Shown here: in pieces, positions 26,628 to 34,046 of the stretch
Layout of the letters: each line of letters opens with the position of its first letter
Position numbering within the stretch: the first letter of the stretch is position 1
Assembly (NCBI RefSeq): GCF_001571085.1
Contig: NZ_BCTC01000025.1
Span: 1-64,000 of the forward strand
Direction of reading: 5' to 3'
Length of the DNA: 64,000 nucleotides
Source: Azohydromonas lata NBRC 102462
GTDB taxonomy: Bacteria > Pseudomonadota > Gammaproteobacteria > Burkholderiales > Burkholderiaceae_C
Notes under the pieces: generated by a model
Database searches by the model: none
What the model was told of the DNA's origin: nothing
The model's input: only the letters and a program-made list of their open reading frames with translations
Translations under genes and position numbers: made by a program

Positions 26628-27992
26628 TCAGGTGGGCAGCACGGTGGTGGCCGGCGGATTCACCGTGCCGCGCACTTGCCGGTCCTTTTTCCGCAGCGCC
26701 GCCGGATAGGTTTCAGGCGTGAGCACGGCCGCCAGCAGCGTGATGGCGCCCATGGCCGCCAGGTAAATCGCGATGGGCACGCCGGAGCGGTAATGGGCGA
26801 GCAGGGCGGTGGCGATCACGGGCGCCAGGCCGCCGCCCAACACCGAGGCCACTTCGCGGCCGATGCCGATACCGGAATAGCGCAGCCGTGCCGGCAGCAA
26901 CTCGCTGATCAGCGCCGGTTGCGCGCCTTCGAGCAAACCCAGCACGAAGCCATTGGCCAGGACGAAGGCCGTGACGACCAGCGCGGGCTGCCTGGTATCG
27001 AGCAGCAGGAAAAACGGGTAGGCCAGCACCACGACGGCCAGGGAGCCCGCGATGTAGACGGGTTTGCGGCCTATCTGGTCGGTGAGCCATCCGGCCAGCA
27101 GGGCAAACGGAATCATGGCCACCATGGAGCAGGTGAGGGCGCCCAACACGAAGGCATCGGACAAGCCCAGGAACTTGCCGTAGGCGATGGAGAAGGCGAA
27201 GAAGATCCACGACGCCGTGCCTTCACCCAGCCGCAGGCCGAAAACCATCAGCACTTCCTTGGGGTGCTGGCGCAGCACTTCCACCAGCGGCGCCTTTTCC
27301 ACCTTTTCCTTTTTCGTGGCGCAGGCGAATTCCTCGCTCTCGCTCATGTGGGAGCGCAAATACACGCCCAGGGCAATGAGCAGCACGCTGGCCAGGAAAG
27401 GCACGCGCCAGCCCCAGTCCAGGAAGGCGTCGCCCGAAATGCGCTGCATCAGCATGAAGGCGCCGGTGGAGAGCACGAAACCCACCACGGCGCCGCACGG
27501 GCTCCAGGCGGAGAGAAAGCCGCGGCGGTGCTGGGGCGCGTTTTCGCTGATGATCAAAATGCTGCCGCTCCATTCACCGCCGGCGGCCAAACCCTGCACC
27601 AGGCGCAGCAGCACCAGCAGCAGCGGCGCGGCAATACCGATGTCGGCATAACTGGGCAGCAGACCCATCAGGAAGGTCGAGACGCCCATGGCGGCCAGCG
27701 TGAGCGTCATGGTGAATTTGCGCCCGAGCCTGTCGCCAATATGGCCGCACAGCATGCCGCCGAAGGGGCGGGCAATGAAGCCGACGGCAAAACCGCCAAA
27801 AGCGGCAATGGTGCCGGTCAGCGGATCTTCGCCGACAGGGAAGAATATCTTTCCAAACACCAGCGCCGCGGCCGTGCCGTAAAGGAAAAAGTCATACCAC
27901 TCCAGGATTTGGCCGATGACCGAAGTGAATACCGCTTTCCTGACGCCGCTTGTTTTCGCCGGGGCCTGTGGCCCATTGCGTTCATTGCTCAT
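26628..27992 (-). CDS. MHS-type major facilitator transporter
   Basis: A 454-residue inner-membrane symporter of the metabolite:H+ symporter branch (ShiA, KgtP, ProP). It has about 12 hydrophobic segments, the opening I-G-Q-I-L-E-W-Y-D-F-F-L-Y-G typical of MHS proteins, the loop motif G-H-I-G-D-R-L-G-R-K-F, and G-W-L-T-D-Q-I-G-R-K-P in the second half. The ATG at 27992 has GGCGGCAG ahead. It heads the minus-strand unit with iacC, iacD and the porin, downstream of promoter element 2, and is likely to import the cluster's acidic substrate, plausibly indole-3-acetate. Codon use is less GC-rich than in iacC. Confidence 0.86.
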   Translation of the reverse strand: MSNERNGPQAPAKTSGVRKAVFTSVIGQILEWYDFFLYGTAAALVFGKIFFPVGEDPLTGTIAAFGGFAVGFIARPFGGMLCGHIGDRLGRKFTMTLTLAAMGVSTFLMGLLPSYADIGIAAPLLLVLLRLVQGLAAGGEWSGSILIISENAPQHRRGFLSAWSPCGAVVGFVLSTGAFMLMQRISGDAFLDWGWRVPFLASVLLIALGVYLRSHMSESEEFACATKKEKVEKAPLVEVLRQHPKEVLMVFGLRLGEGTASWIFFAFSIAYGKFLGLSDAFVLGALTCSMVAMIPFALLAGWLTDQIGRKPVYIAGSLAVVVLAYPFFLLLDTRQPALVVTAFVLANGFVLGLLEGAQPALISELLPARLRYSGIGIGREVASVLGGGLAPVIATALLAHYRSGVPIAIYLAAMGAITLLAAVLTPETYPAALRKKDRQVRGTVNPPATTVLPT

Positions 27993-28056
27993 ATAACTGC
28001 CGCCCACGAGGGTTGAAAAAATGGAACGCAAAACTTTTTCTTCACGTTCCGGCATG

Positions 28057-28140
28057 CATAAACATTAATTTCTGCCTTGATCTGGGTCAACTTCGTTTTT
28101 TGGATTTGCCGCATGCATGGCGCGAATCGGCCGCATTCGC
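28057..28140. promoter_or_regulatory. Conserved promoter element 2 (MHS-iacCD unit and LysR gene)
   Basis: It repeats the layout of element 1: CAT-N-AACATTAA, an 8-base gap, TTGATCTGGGTCAA (28077-28090) then CTTCG, and ATGCATGGCGCGAAT beginning 36 bases after the dyad start. A further dyad GCGAAT-N7-ATTCGC lies at 28122-28140. It is placed between the divergent transporter (27992) and LysR (28372) genes. Confidence 0.75.
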
Positions 28141-28371
28141 TAAATGTGCGGGATTACCCTGAGCTCAAATGCAAATGCACAAAATGCTTGCAAACTTGCA
28201 CCATGGTTAACCCTGGGCGCACCAAGCTGGCGCAGAGGAGATGGGTGGGGAATTTGCCCCAGGCAGCTCCTTGCCGGCTCCATCGACGGCATGCAGGGGG
28301 CACCTCCCGTGCGCCGGGCGCGACAAGGTGCGGGGCTATACTGAATGGATGGAATGTCGAGAGGTTTTTCT

Positions 28372-29295
28372 ATGAGAAGTGTGAGCCTTTCGAACGTGGA
28401 TCTGAATCTCCTGAAAACCTTCATGGCCATTTGGGAATTCAGGAGCCTGACCCAGGCCGGGGATGTTTTGCATTTGAGCCAGCCCGCCGTCAGCCATGCT
28501 TTGCGCCGGCTGCGGGAGGTTTTCGACGACCCTTTGTTCGTGCGCAATGGTGCCGTCATGGTGCCCACGGACGCAGCGGCCCGGCTTCACGCCCCCATAG
28601 ACGACGCCCTGGTGATTATTCGCGGTGCGCTGCAGCAACACGCCAAATTCGACCCGGCCACTTCAGTACGGAGTTTCCGGCTCGCCATGTCCGACATGGC
28701 CGGTTTGCACGTGTTGCCGCTGCTGTTTGCCGCACTGGCCGAAGAGGCGCCTTTTGTGCGGGTGGAATCTCGCCAGGTGCCCGTGGAGGAATTGGGCGTA
28801 GCCATGCGCAATGGCGACATCGAAGTCGCCATTGGTTATTTGCCCGGCTTGGGAGACGAATGCCTGGGTGAAATGATGCTGCAGGACGATTTCGTTTGCC
28901 TGCTGCGTTCAGGCCACGCGCTGGCCGCGCAGGAGCTGAGCCTGGCGGATTTGAATGGGCTGCGCTATGTGCACGCGGAAACCACGGCCACGGGCCACGG
29001 CCTGGCGGAAAACGCCCTGCAGGCGGCGGGCGTGCGGCGCAATATCGCGGTGCGCATTCCGCATTTCACGGTCTGCCCGCACGTGGTGGCCAAGACCGAT
29101 TTGGCGCTGGTATTGCCCCGCACCATTGCCAAGGCTTTCAATGAAATGGGCGCTTTCGTGATCAAGGACATGCCCATAGAAATGCCCGTCATCCTGGTCA
29201 AGGTTTACAGCCACAAGCGGTTCCAGGCGGATTCAGGCATTGCCTGGCTCCGCTCGAAACTGGTTCAGCTTTTGGGCCCGATACCAAGCACGTGA
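28372..29295 (+). CDS. LysR-type regulator of the iac-like genes
   Basis: A 307-residue LysR regulator. The helix-turn-helix D-L-N-L-L-K-T-F-x-x-I-W-E-x-R-S-L-T-Q-A-G with L-S-Q-P-A-V-S-H-A-L-R-R-L-R places it near the NodD/NahR/DntR branch, which senses aromatic acids. The effector domain follows from about residue 95. The ATG at 28372 has AGAGG eight bases ahead and is preferred over ATGs at 28345 and 28355 (the latter out of frame). It is divergent from the MHS-iacCD unit across element 2 and is the only regulator inside the cluster, so it probably binds the TTGA-N6-TCAA sites. Described iac clusters often use a MarR-type IacR instead. Confidence 0.85.
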   Translation: MRSVSLSNVDLNLLKTFMAIWEFRSLTQAGDVLHLSQPAVSHALRRLREVFDDPLFVRNGAVMVPTDAAARLHAPIDDALVIIRGALQQHAKFDPATSVRSFRLAMSDMAGLHVLPLLFAALAEEAPFVRVESRQVPVEELGVAMRNGDIEVAIGYLPGLGDECLGEMMLQDDFVCLLRSGHALAAQELSLADLNGLRYVHAETTATGHGLAENALQAAGVRRNIAVRIPHFTVCPHVVAKTDLALVLPRTIAKAFNEMGAFVIKDMPIEMPVILVKVYSHKRFQADSGIAWLRSKLVQLLGPIPST

Positions 29296-29332
29296 CGGGC
29301 CACCGAAACAGCAGCCCCTAGCGGGGAAAAAA

Positions 29333-30508
29333 TCAAGGATAGGGCACGCTGGGCGAAACGCCCGCGAATATGGCACCGGCGCTGTCATAGGTGGCTTCGC
29401 TGAGCGTGGCGTGCTGCGTCACGACCATGGCATCGCGCACCAGCCATTGAAGCCGGTTGTTGTTGAATATGGCCGACATGCCTGCCAGTTTGTAGGCGCT
29501 GTTGATCACGTCCGCGCAGGTATGGGCGGCGTTGGTGGCGGCCAAGCGCACGCGGTTGGTTTGCTGCAGCGTCAATTCATCGCCGCGCGCCAGCACGTCC
29601 CAGGCGGATTCCGTCGCCTCGTAATAGAAGGCCCGCGCGCTCAGATAGTGGGCCTGCGCGCGTCCGAGGGCCATGCGGTAATAGGAGCGGTCGGCCAGCT
29701 TGCTGGTGCCCTGGGTGGCATTGCCCACGCCGCCCATTTCAATCAGGATTTCCAGGGCGGCCTTGGCCAAACCCAGGTTGACGGCGGCGTGGACCTGGGC
29801 CTGCAGCGCCACCGCGGGATACCGGAAAATCGGCTCGTCCACCGTGACGGCGCCGCCGCGCACGAAAGTCCAGTCATCGGCCACGAATTCATTGTGCAGT
29901 TGCAGGTCATGGCTGCCCGTGCCCTGCATGCCCACCACGTCCCAGTTGTCGATGATTTCCACGCGGGACGCCGGCAACACGGCCGCCAGCGGCTTGCCGG
30001 CCATGCCGTTGGGTCCGGCGGCGCCTATGCCCACGCTGAGCCAGTCGGCGCACTTGCACCCGCTGGCAAAGCGCCAGCGGCCGCTGACTTTCCAACCGCC
30101 ATGGACGCGCTGCGCGGGCTGTAGGGGATACAGCCCCCCGCCATAAACCTGGTCCGGCCCGTCGGCATAAATCATGGCCTGGGTTTCCAGCGGCAAGGCC
30201 GCCAGATAGGTATTGGCCGAACCGAAAGCCGCGACCCAGCCCGCCGAGCCGTCGGCCTCGGCGATGCGCTCGACCATTTTCAGGAAATCGGCCGCGGGTA
30301 ATGCGTCACCGCCAAAGCGTTTGGGCGTGGAGGCACGGAAAATACCGGCTCGCTTCATGGCATTCACCACGTCGCGAGGCATGTGGGACAATTTCTGGAA
30401 ATCATTTCGCCGGGCCTTGATCAGTTGGATCAGGTCGGAAAATGCCGCCTCCTTGTCGATGGATTTGGCCGGCAGGGTTTCATTTTCACAAGAAATGACT
30501 GCGCTCAT
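29333..30508 (-). CDS. iacA: Acyl-CoA-dehydrogenase-fold flavin monooxygenase, IacA-like
   Basis: A 391-residue group D flavoprotein monooxygenase (relatives: IacA, HsaA, IifC). The acyl-CoA dehydrogenase fold is visible: N-terminal helical domain with R-A-G-I-F-R-A-S-T-P-K-R-F-G-G, mid-domain A-D-G-S-A-G-W-V-A-A-F and W-R-F-A-S-G-C near 150, and a C-terminal helical domain from about 225. It has no acyl-CoA catalytic glutamate pattern. With reduced flavin from IacG it would hydroxylate the indole ring, the first attack on indole-3-acetate in known iac pathways. GAGGA lies eight bases before the ATG. It is divergent from the iacB-like gene across two dyads. Confidence 0.8.
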   Translation of the reverse strand: MSAVISCENETLPAKSIDKEAAFSDLIQLIKARRNDFQKLSHMPRDVVNAMKRAGIFRASTPKRFGGDALPAADFLKMVERIAEADGSAGWVAAFGSANTYLAALPLETQAMIYADGPDQVYGGGLYPLQPAQRVHGGWKVSGRWRFASGCKCADWLSVGIGAAGPNGMAGKPLAAVLPASRVEIIDNWDVVGMQGTGSHDLQLHNEFVADDWTFVRGGAVTVDEPIFRYPAVALQAQVHAAVNLGLAKAALEILIEMGGVGNATQGTSKLADRSYYRMALGRAQAHYLSARAFYYEATESAWDVLARGDELTLQQTNRVRLAATNAAHTCADVINSAYKLAGMSAIFNNNRLQWLVRDAMVVTQHATLSEATYDSAGAIFAGVSPSVPYP

Positions 30509-30589
30509 GCTGCATGTCCTCACGATGGGTTGATTGCGCTTCGATGCCACTGGAAATTGAGGTGGGCCAAGCGCTTGGGTGAAAGATGC

Positions 30590-30603
30590 TTGACGCCCAT
30601 CAA
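30590..30603. promoter_or_regulatory. TTGA-N6-TCAA dyad between iacA and iacB (site 3a)
   Basis: TTGACGCCCATCAA has the same half-sites and spacing as the dyads at 22869 and 28077. ATGCATTGCATGC begins 35 bases later, close to the 36 bases in elements 1 and 2. It lies 82 bp before the iacA start. Confidence 0.55.
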
Positions 30604-30737
30604 GAAGTCAAATGCGCGATGCCTATGCATTGCATGCGGGCGGCGAATTCAAGGCCGTTGCGAAGAAGCAAATCCAGAAAAATCAGCCGCTTGCCAGCGC
30701 ATTCGCGAGACGAATCTGCTGTATTGGCGATATGAAT

Positions 30738-30751
30738 TTGACGGACATCAA
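30738..30751. promoter_or_regulatory. TTGA-N6-TCAA dyad between iacA and iacB (site 3b)
   Basis: TTGACGGACATCAA is a second dyad of the same form, 96 bp before the iacB-like start. A further short dyad ATTCG-N5-CGAAT lies at 30701-30715. Two sites in one divergent region would let the regulator control both directions. Confidence 0.5.
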
Positions 30752-30846
30752 GCTGTTGCCCAAAGATGTATTTTCAGCAGACGGCTTGTCAACCGTTGAA
30801 GCGCTCTTCCCATCAACAGCAAGGCGGTATTCCTTGCAGGATGCTC

Positions 30847-31569
30847 ATGAATTACTGCTTATTCCTGCTGGCGCAGGCCGACAAAACACAGGCCAACCTC
30901 GTTGCGGCATCGATAAGCCCGGCTTTTGTCCGCTCCCTGCGTGCCATTCCCGGTTTGGCTCGGCTGACGGTGCATCGCGCCGGTGGCCGGGCGCAGGACC
31001 CTGCAATCGCGCATGGCGAAGGGCCGGCAGGGGTGTTTCAGTTTTACTTCGGCGATTTGCCGGCGCTGGAGGCTGCGCTGGCGCGTGGCGCGGCGCTGGA
31101 TTGCGCCTGGCGCGGGAGCGACGTTGCGGCACTGCAGGATTTGCGCTGGAGCCAGCAGGTCATGGCCGTGCGCCGTTATGCCTTGGCGACGGCCTGGCCG
31201 CGACAAGAAAAAGCGATCCGCCAAGCCTGTACCTATTTCGTTTCCTATGAGGGGCGTGCTGCCGACGACGAGGCCTGGCTGGCCCATTACCTGCGCCATC
31301 ACCCGCCGCTGATGAAAAAGCTTCCCGGCTTGCGCGCGCTGGAGGTGTATTCCCGGGTGGACTGCGACAGTGGTCTGGCCATTTCAAAATCGCGGGCACT
31401 CCAGCGCAATCTGGTCATGTTCGATTCCCTGCAGGCATTGAATGAGGCGCTCGATTCTCCGGTGCGGCGGGAGTTGCGGGCGGATTATGAAGGTTTTCCT
31501 GCGTTTGAAGGCGTCAGCCCGCATGGCGCCATGGAGACGGAAATCCATGCGCCGACGCTGCGGGTTTGA
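30847..31569 (+). CDS. iacB: EthD-like protein, IacB-like
   Basis: A 240-residue protein of two ferredoxin-like (dimeric alpha/beta barrel) halves. The second half has an EthD-like pattern: Y-F-V-S-Y-E-G-R-A-A-D-D-E-A-W-L-A-H-Y-L-R-H-H-P-P-L-M-K, split here for brevity near residues 125-155, then L-P-G-L-R-A-L-E-V-Y. No cofactor motif or signal peptide is seen. Position beside an IacA-like monooxygenase and before a SnoaL-like gene fits IacB, whose exact reaction is not settled to my knowledge. Start: ATG at 30847 lies six bases after GCAGG; the ATG at 30841 is too close to it. Confidence 0.65.
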   Translation: MNYCLFLLAQADKTQANLVAASISPAFVRSLRAIPGLARLTVHRAGGRAQDPAIAHGEGPAGVFQFYFGDLPALEAALARGAALDCAWRGSDVAALQDLRWSQQVMAVRRYALATAWPRQEKAIRQACTYFVSYEGRAADDEAWLAHYLRHHPPLMKKLPGLRALEVYSRVDCDSGLAISKSRALQRNLVMFDSLQALNEALDSPVRRELRADYEGFPAFEGVSPHGAMETEIHAPTLRV

Positions 31570-31604
31570 AACCCCCCTCTCCAACCTCATCTGAGATTTT
31601 CACC

Positions 31605-32171
31605 ATGCCCAGCACCATGAACGATTGGCCTGCCGACGCGGCAGAGGTGTTTCGTCGCCTGTCCGCGGAGTCGGATATCCGGCGCCTGATTTCTCGTTAC
31701 ATGCGCTTGTGCGACCTGCCCTTGCCAGATGCCGACCTTTCCGAGGCGCAGCGCGTGCATGCCATTGCCGCGCTGTTTTGCGAGGACGGCGTATGGGAAG
31801 GCGTGGGCGAATATTATGAAAACCAGTTCGGCCGCCTGGAAGGGCGAGCCCGAATCGCCGGGCACTTCAGCAATTTTTTCAATGCGCAGGAACCGCGGTT
31901 GATATTCAATTGCCATTATCTGACCACGGAAAATATAGAGGTCAAGGGTGATGTCGCCGAGGGCCTTTGGGTCCAGTTCCAGCCCTGGATTTACGCAGAC
32001 AGTTCGTCCTTGCTGCGCTCCAGCCGGCTGCGCTGCCTGTTTCGCCGTGAACAAGGCGTCTGGAAAATTGCGCATTACCGGACGGAGAATGTATTCATCG
32101 CGCCGCTGCCCCCAGGGTGGGCGACAACGTTCCCCAAAAGCTTCTCCTTGCTCCGGTCTGCGCTGTCTTGA
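31605..32171 (+). CDS. iacI: SnoaL-like/NTF2-fold protein, IacI-like
   Basis: A 188-residue NTF2-fold protein. The helix D-I-R-R-L-I-S-R-Y-M-R-L-C-D near residue 25, L-F-C-E-D-G-V-W-E-G near 60, I-A-G-H-F-S-N-F-F near 85, and W-K-I-A-H-Y-R-T-E-N near 155 match the SnoaL-like family (polyketide cyclases, small oxygenase subunits, isomerases). It is 35 bp after the iacB-like gene and probably cotranscribed. In iac clusters the equivalent protein IacI has a proposed auxiliary role. The ribosome binding site is weak; ATG at 31617 is an alternative. Confidence 0.7.
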   Translation: MPSTMNDWPADAAEVFRRLSAESDIRRLISRYMRLCDLPLPDADLSEAQRVHAIAALFCEDGVWEGVGEYYENQFGRLEGRARIAGHFSNFFNAQEPRLIFNCHYLTTENIEVKGDVAEGLWVQFQPWIYADSSSLLRSSRLRCLFRREQGVWKIAHYRTENVFIAPLPPGWATTFPKSFSLLRSALS

Positions 32172-32365
32172 GAAGCCGGGGCCCGGGTCAAGGTGCTGCT
32201 TATTGTGTCGGCAAATATATTGATGGTGACAACAAACATTTTTTGATGGAAGCCACTTGCTTCGATAATCCCTGGCCCCACTACTCACGCTGTTGGCGGC
32301 ATGGAGTGCTTCACGGGCCTGGTTTTGAGGCCGCCGCACTGCGGCACGCTCATCGTTGAACACGC

Positions 32366-33319
32366 ATGGACCGCTTCCTGAGCATCGAGGCCTTCGTGCG
32401 CGTGGCGCAGACGCAAAGCTTTGCCGAAGCCGCGCGGCAGTTGCGCCTGTCGAGGGCCGTGGTCACGACCCGGGTGCAGCAGCTTGAAGAGGTGCTTGGC
32501 GACGCGCTGTTCCATCGCACGACACGCACCGTGCGGCTGTCGGAGATGGGGCAGGCCTTCTATCGCGACTGCCTGGAGCTGGTGACGCGCACCAACGACC
32601 TGGTGGACCAGATGCGCGAGGTGCGCGGCACGCCGGCAGGCTTGCTGCGGGTGCATGCGCTCACCGGCTTCATGCTGGGACATGCGGCCAGCCTGCTGCG
32701 GGAGTTCCAGGAGCGCTACCCGGACATCGTGCTGGACCTGTTCGTGAGCGACGCGGTCATAGACCCGGTGAAGCAGGGCTTCGACGTGGCGCTGCAGATC
32801 TTCAAGCCCGTGTCGGACGAGCTGGTGTCGCGCCGGCTGTTCCCGGTGCGCCGCGTGTTCTGTGCCTCGTCGGAGTACCTGCTCAAGCACGGCTCGCCGC
32901 GCATGCCCCGCGACCTGTTTGGCCACCGCCTGGGCCTCTATTCGGGCTACCCCACCCGCGACCGCTGGACCTTCCACCGCACCGGCGAGGACAGCGTGAC
33001 GCTGGACCTCAAGCCCGTGCTGATGAGCAACTCGGTGCACCTGCTGCGCGACTACGTCTGCGAGCACGCGGGCATCGTGTGCCTGCCCACGCTGGTGGCG
33101 GCCGAGGGCATTTGCAGCGGCCGGCTCAGGATCGTGCTGCCGGACTACCAGCTCTCGGCGTTCTGGCTCTCCGCCGTCTACGCCCGCACGCTGCGGGGCG
33201 CGTTCAAGCTGCGCCTGTTCATCGAGAGCCTGGGCGCGAGCTTCAGCGGTGGCGAGCCGCCCTGGGACAAGGCGCTCATCGAGCAGGGGCTGATACCGCC
33301 GCAGTTGCTGGAGGACTGA
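32366..33319 (+). CDS. LysR-type regulator
   Basis: A 317-residue LysR protein of the large CrgA/AaeR-like group: M-D-R-F-L-S-I-E-A-F-V-R-V-A at the start, L-S-R-A-V-V-T-T-R-V-Q-Q-L-E-E as recognition helix, and L-F-H-R-T-T-R-T-V-R-L-S-E wing. The substrate-binding domain is complete, with a longer C-terminal tail than usual. It follows iacI by 194 bp on the same strand. That gap holds a half-dyad CCCGGGTCAA at 32183-32192 shared with element 1. Its target is unknown; the isochorismatase-like gene 57 bp downstream is a candidate for a shared transcript. Confidence 0.8.
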   Translation: MDRFLSIEAFVRVAQTQSFAEAARQLRLSRAVVTTRVQQLEEVLGDALFHRTTRTVRLSEMGQAFYRDCLELVTRTNDLVDQMREVRGTPAGLLRVHALTGFMLGHAASLLREFQERYPDIVLDLFVSDAVIDPVKQGFDVALQIFKPVSDELVSRRLFPVRRVFCASSEYLLKHGSPRMPRDLFGHRLGLYSGYPTRDRWTFHRTGEDSVTLDLKPVLMSNSVHLLRDYVCEHAGIVCLPTLVAAEGICSGRLRIVLPDYQLSAFWLSAVYARTLRGAFKLRLFIESLGASFSGGEPPWDKALIEQGLIPPQLLED

Positions 33320-33376
33320 GCCGGCGCCCGCCTATCCTTGCCCCCACACAAGCTGTCAATGGGAAGGAAACGGGCC

Positions 33377-33937
33377 ATGCTGAAGATGGATGCCGCTCGC
33401 AGCGTGCTGGTGCTGGTCGATTACCAGGGGCGGCTCATGCCGGCGATTCATGGTGCACCGGCCGTGGTCGAGGCCGCGCTTGTGCTGGCAGATGCCGCGC
33501 GCGCGCTGGGCGTCCGGGTCGTGGGCACGGAACAGAACCCGGACAGGCTCGGCCGCAACGACGAAGCCGTGCGCCGGCGCTGCGACGTGACGCTGTCCAA
33601 GATGCACTTCGACGCCTGTAGCGACGGGCTGGCGGAATTGCTGACCGAGGGCCGTGCGCCAGGCGACCAGCCCGCGGTCGTGATGGCAGGCTGCGAAGCG
33701 CACGTGTGCCTGATGCAAACCGCCCTGGGGCTGCTGGAGCGCGGCTTCCGGACCTGGGTGGTCGAGACGGCGTGCGGCTCGCGCCGCGCTGCCGACAAGC
33801 TGGCGGCCATGCAGCGCCTGCGCGAGGCCGGCGCGACCGTCGTCAGCGATGAAATGGTGCTCTTCGAGTGGGTGCGCCATTGCCGCCACCCGCAGTTCAA
33901 GGCAGTGCTGAACCTGGTCAAGCGCCGCGGCACTTGA
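33377..33937 (+). CDS. Isochorismatase-like cysteine hydrolase
   Basis: A 186-residue hydrolase of the isochorismatase superfamily. The triad is visible: Asp in V-L-V-D-Y-Q-G near residue 14, Lys in L-S-K-M-H-F-D-A near 74, and Cys in M-A-G-C-E-A-H-V-C near 111. Proteins of this length (YcaC, hydrolase 'sub-family 2') cleave amides or act on small N-containing acids; they are not siderophore enzymes. GGAAGGAAA precedes the ATG. The substrate is unknown. Confidence 0.8.
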   Translation: MLKMDAARSVLVLVDYQGRLMPAIHGAPAVVEAALVLADAARALGVRVVGTEQNPDRLGRNDEAVRRRCDVTLSKMHFDACSDGLAELLTEGRAPGDQPAVVMAGCEAHVCLMQTALGLLERGFRTWVVETACGSRRAADKLAAMQRLREAGATVVSDEMVLFEWVRHCRHPQFKAVLNLVKRRGT

Positions 33938-34046
33938 AGCGGCAAGGCCGGCCGTCGTGCCCGCGCCACCGTGGATCGGGTTTTCCAGCCGCACCGCAGC
34001 CCTCGCGGAGTGCCGGCGCGAAGCCCCTCGAACCCGGCGCCAGGCT

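Noticed and set aside
29311-29332. CCCCTAGCGGGG hairpin between the LysR and iacA stops
   Set aside because: The stem is short and is followed by A rather than T on the plus strand, so it is a poor terminator in either direction.
32183-32192. Half-dyad CCCGGGTCAA downstream of iacI, shared with element 1
   Set aside because: The left arm is missing and no other block of the composite element is present, so it may be chance.
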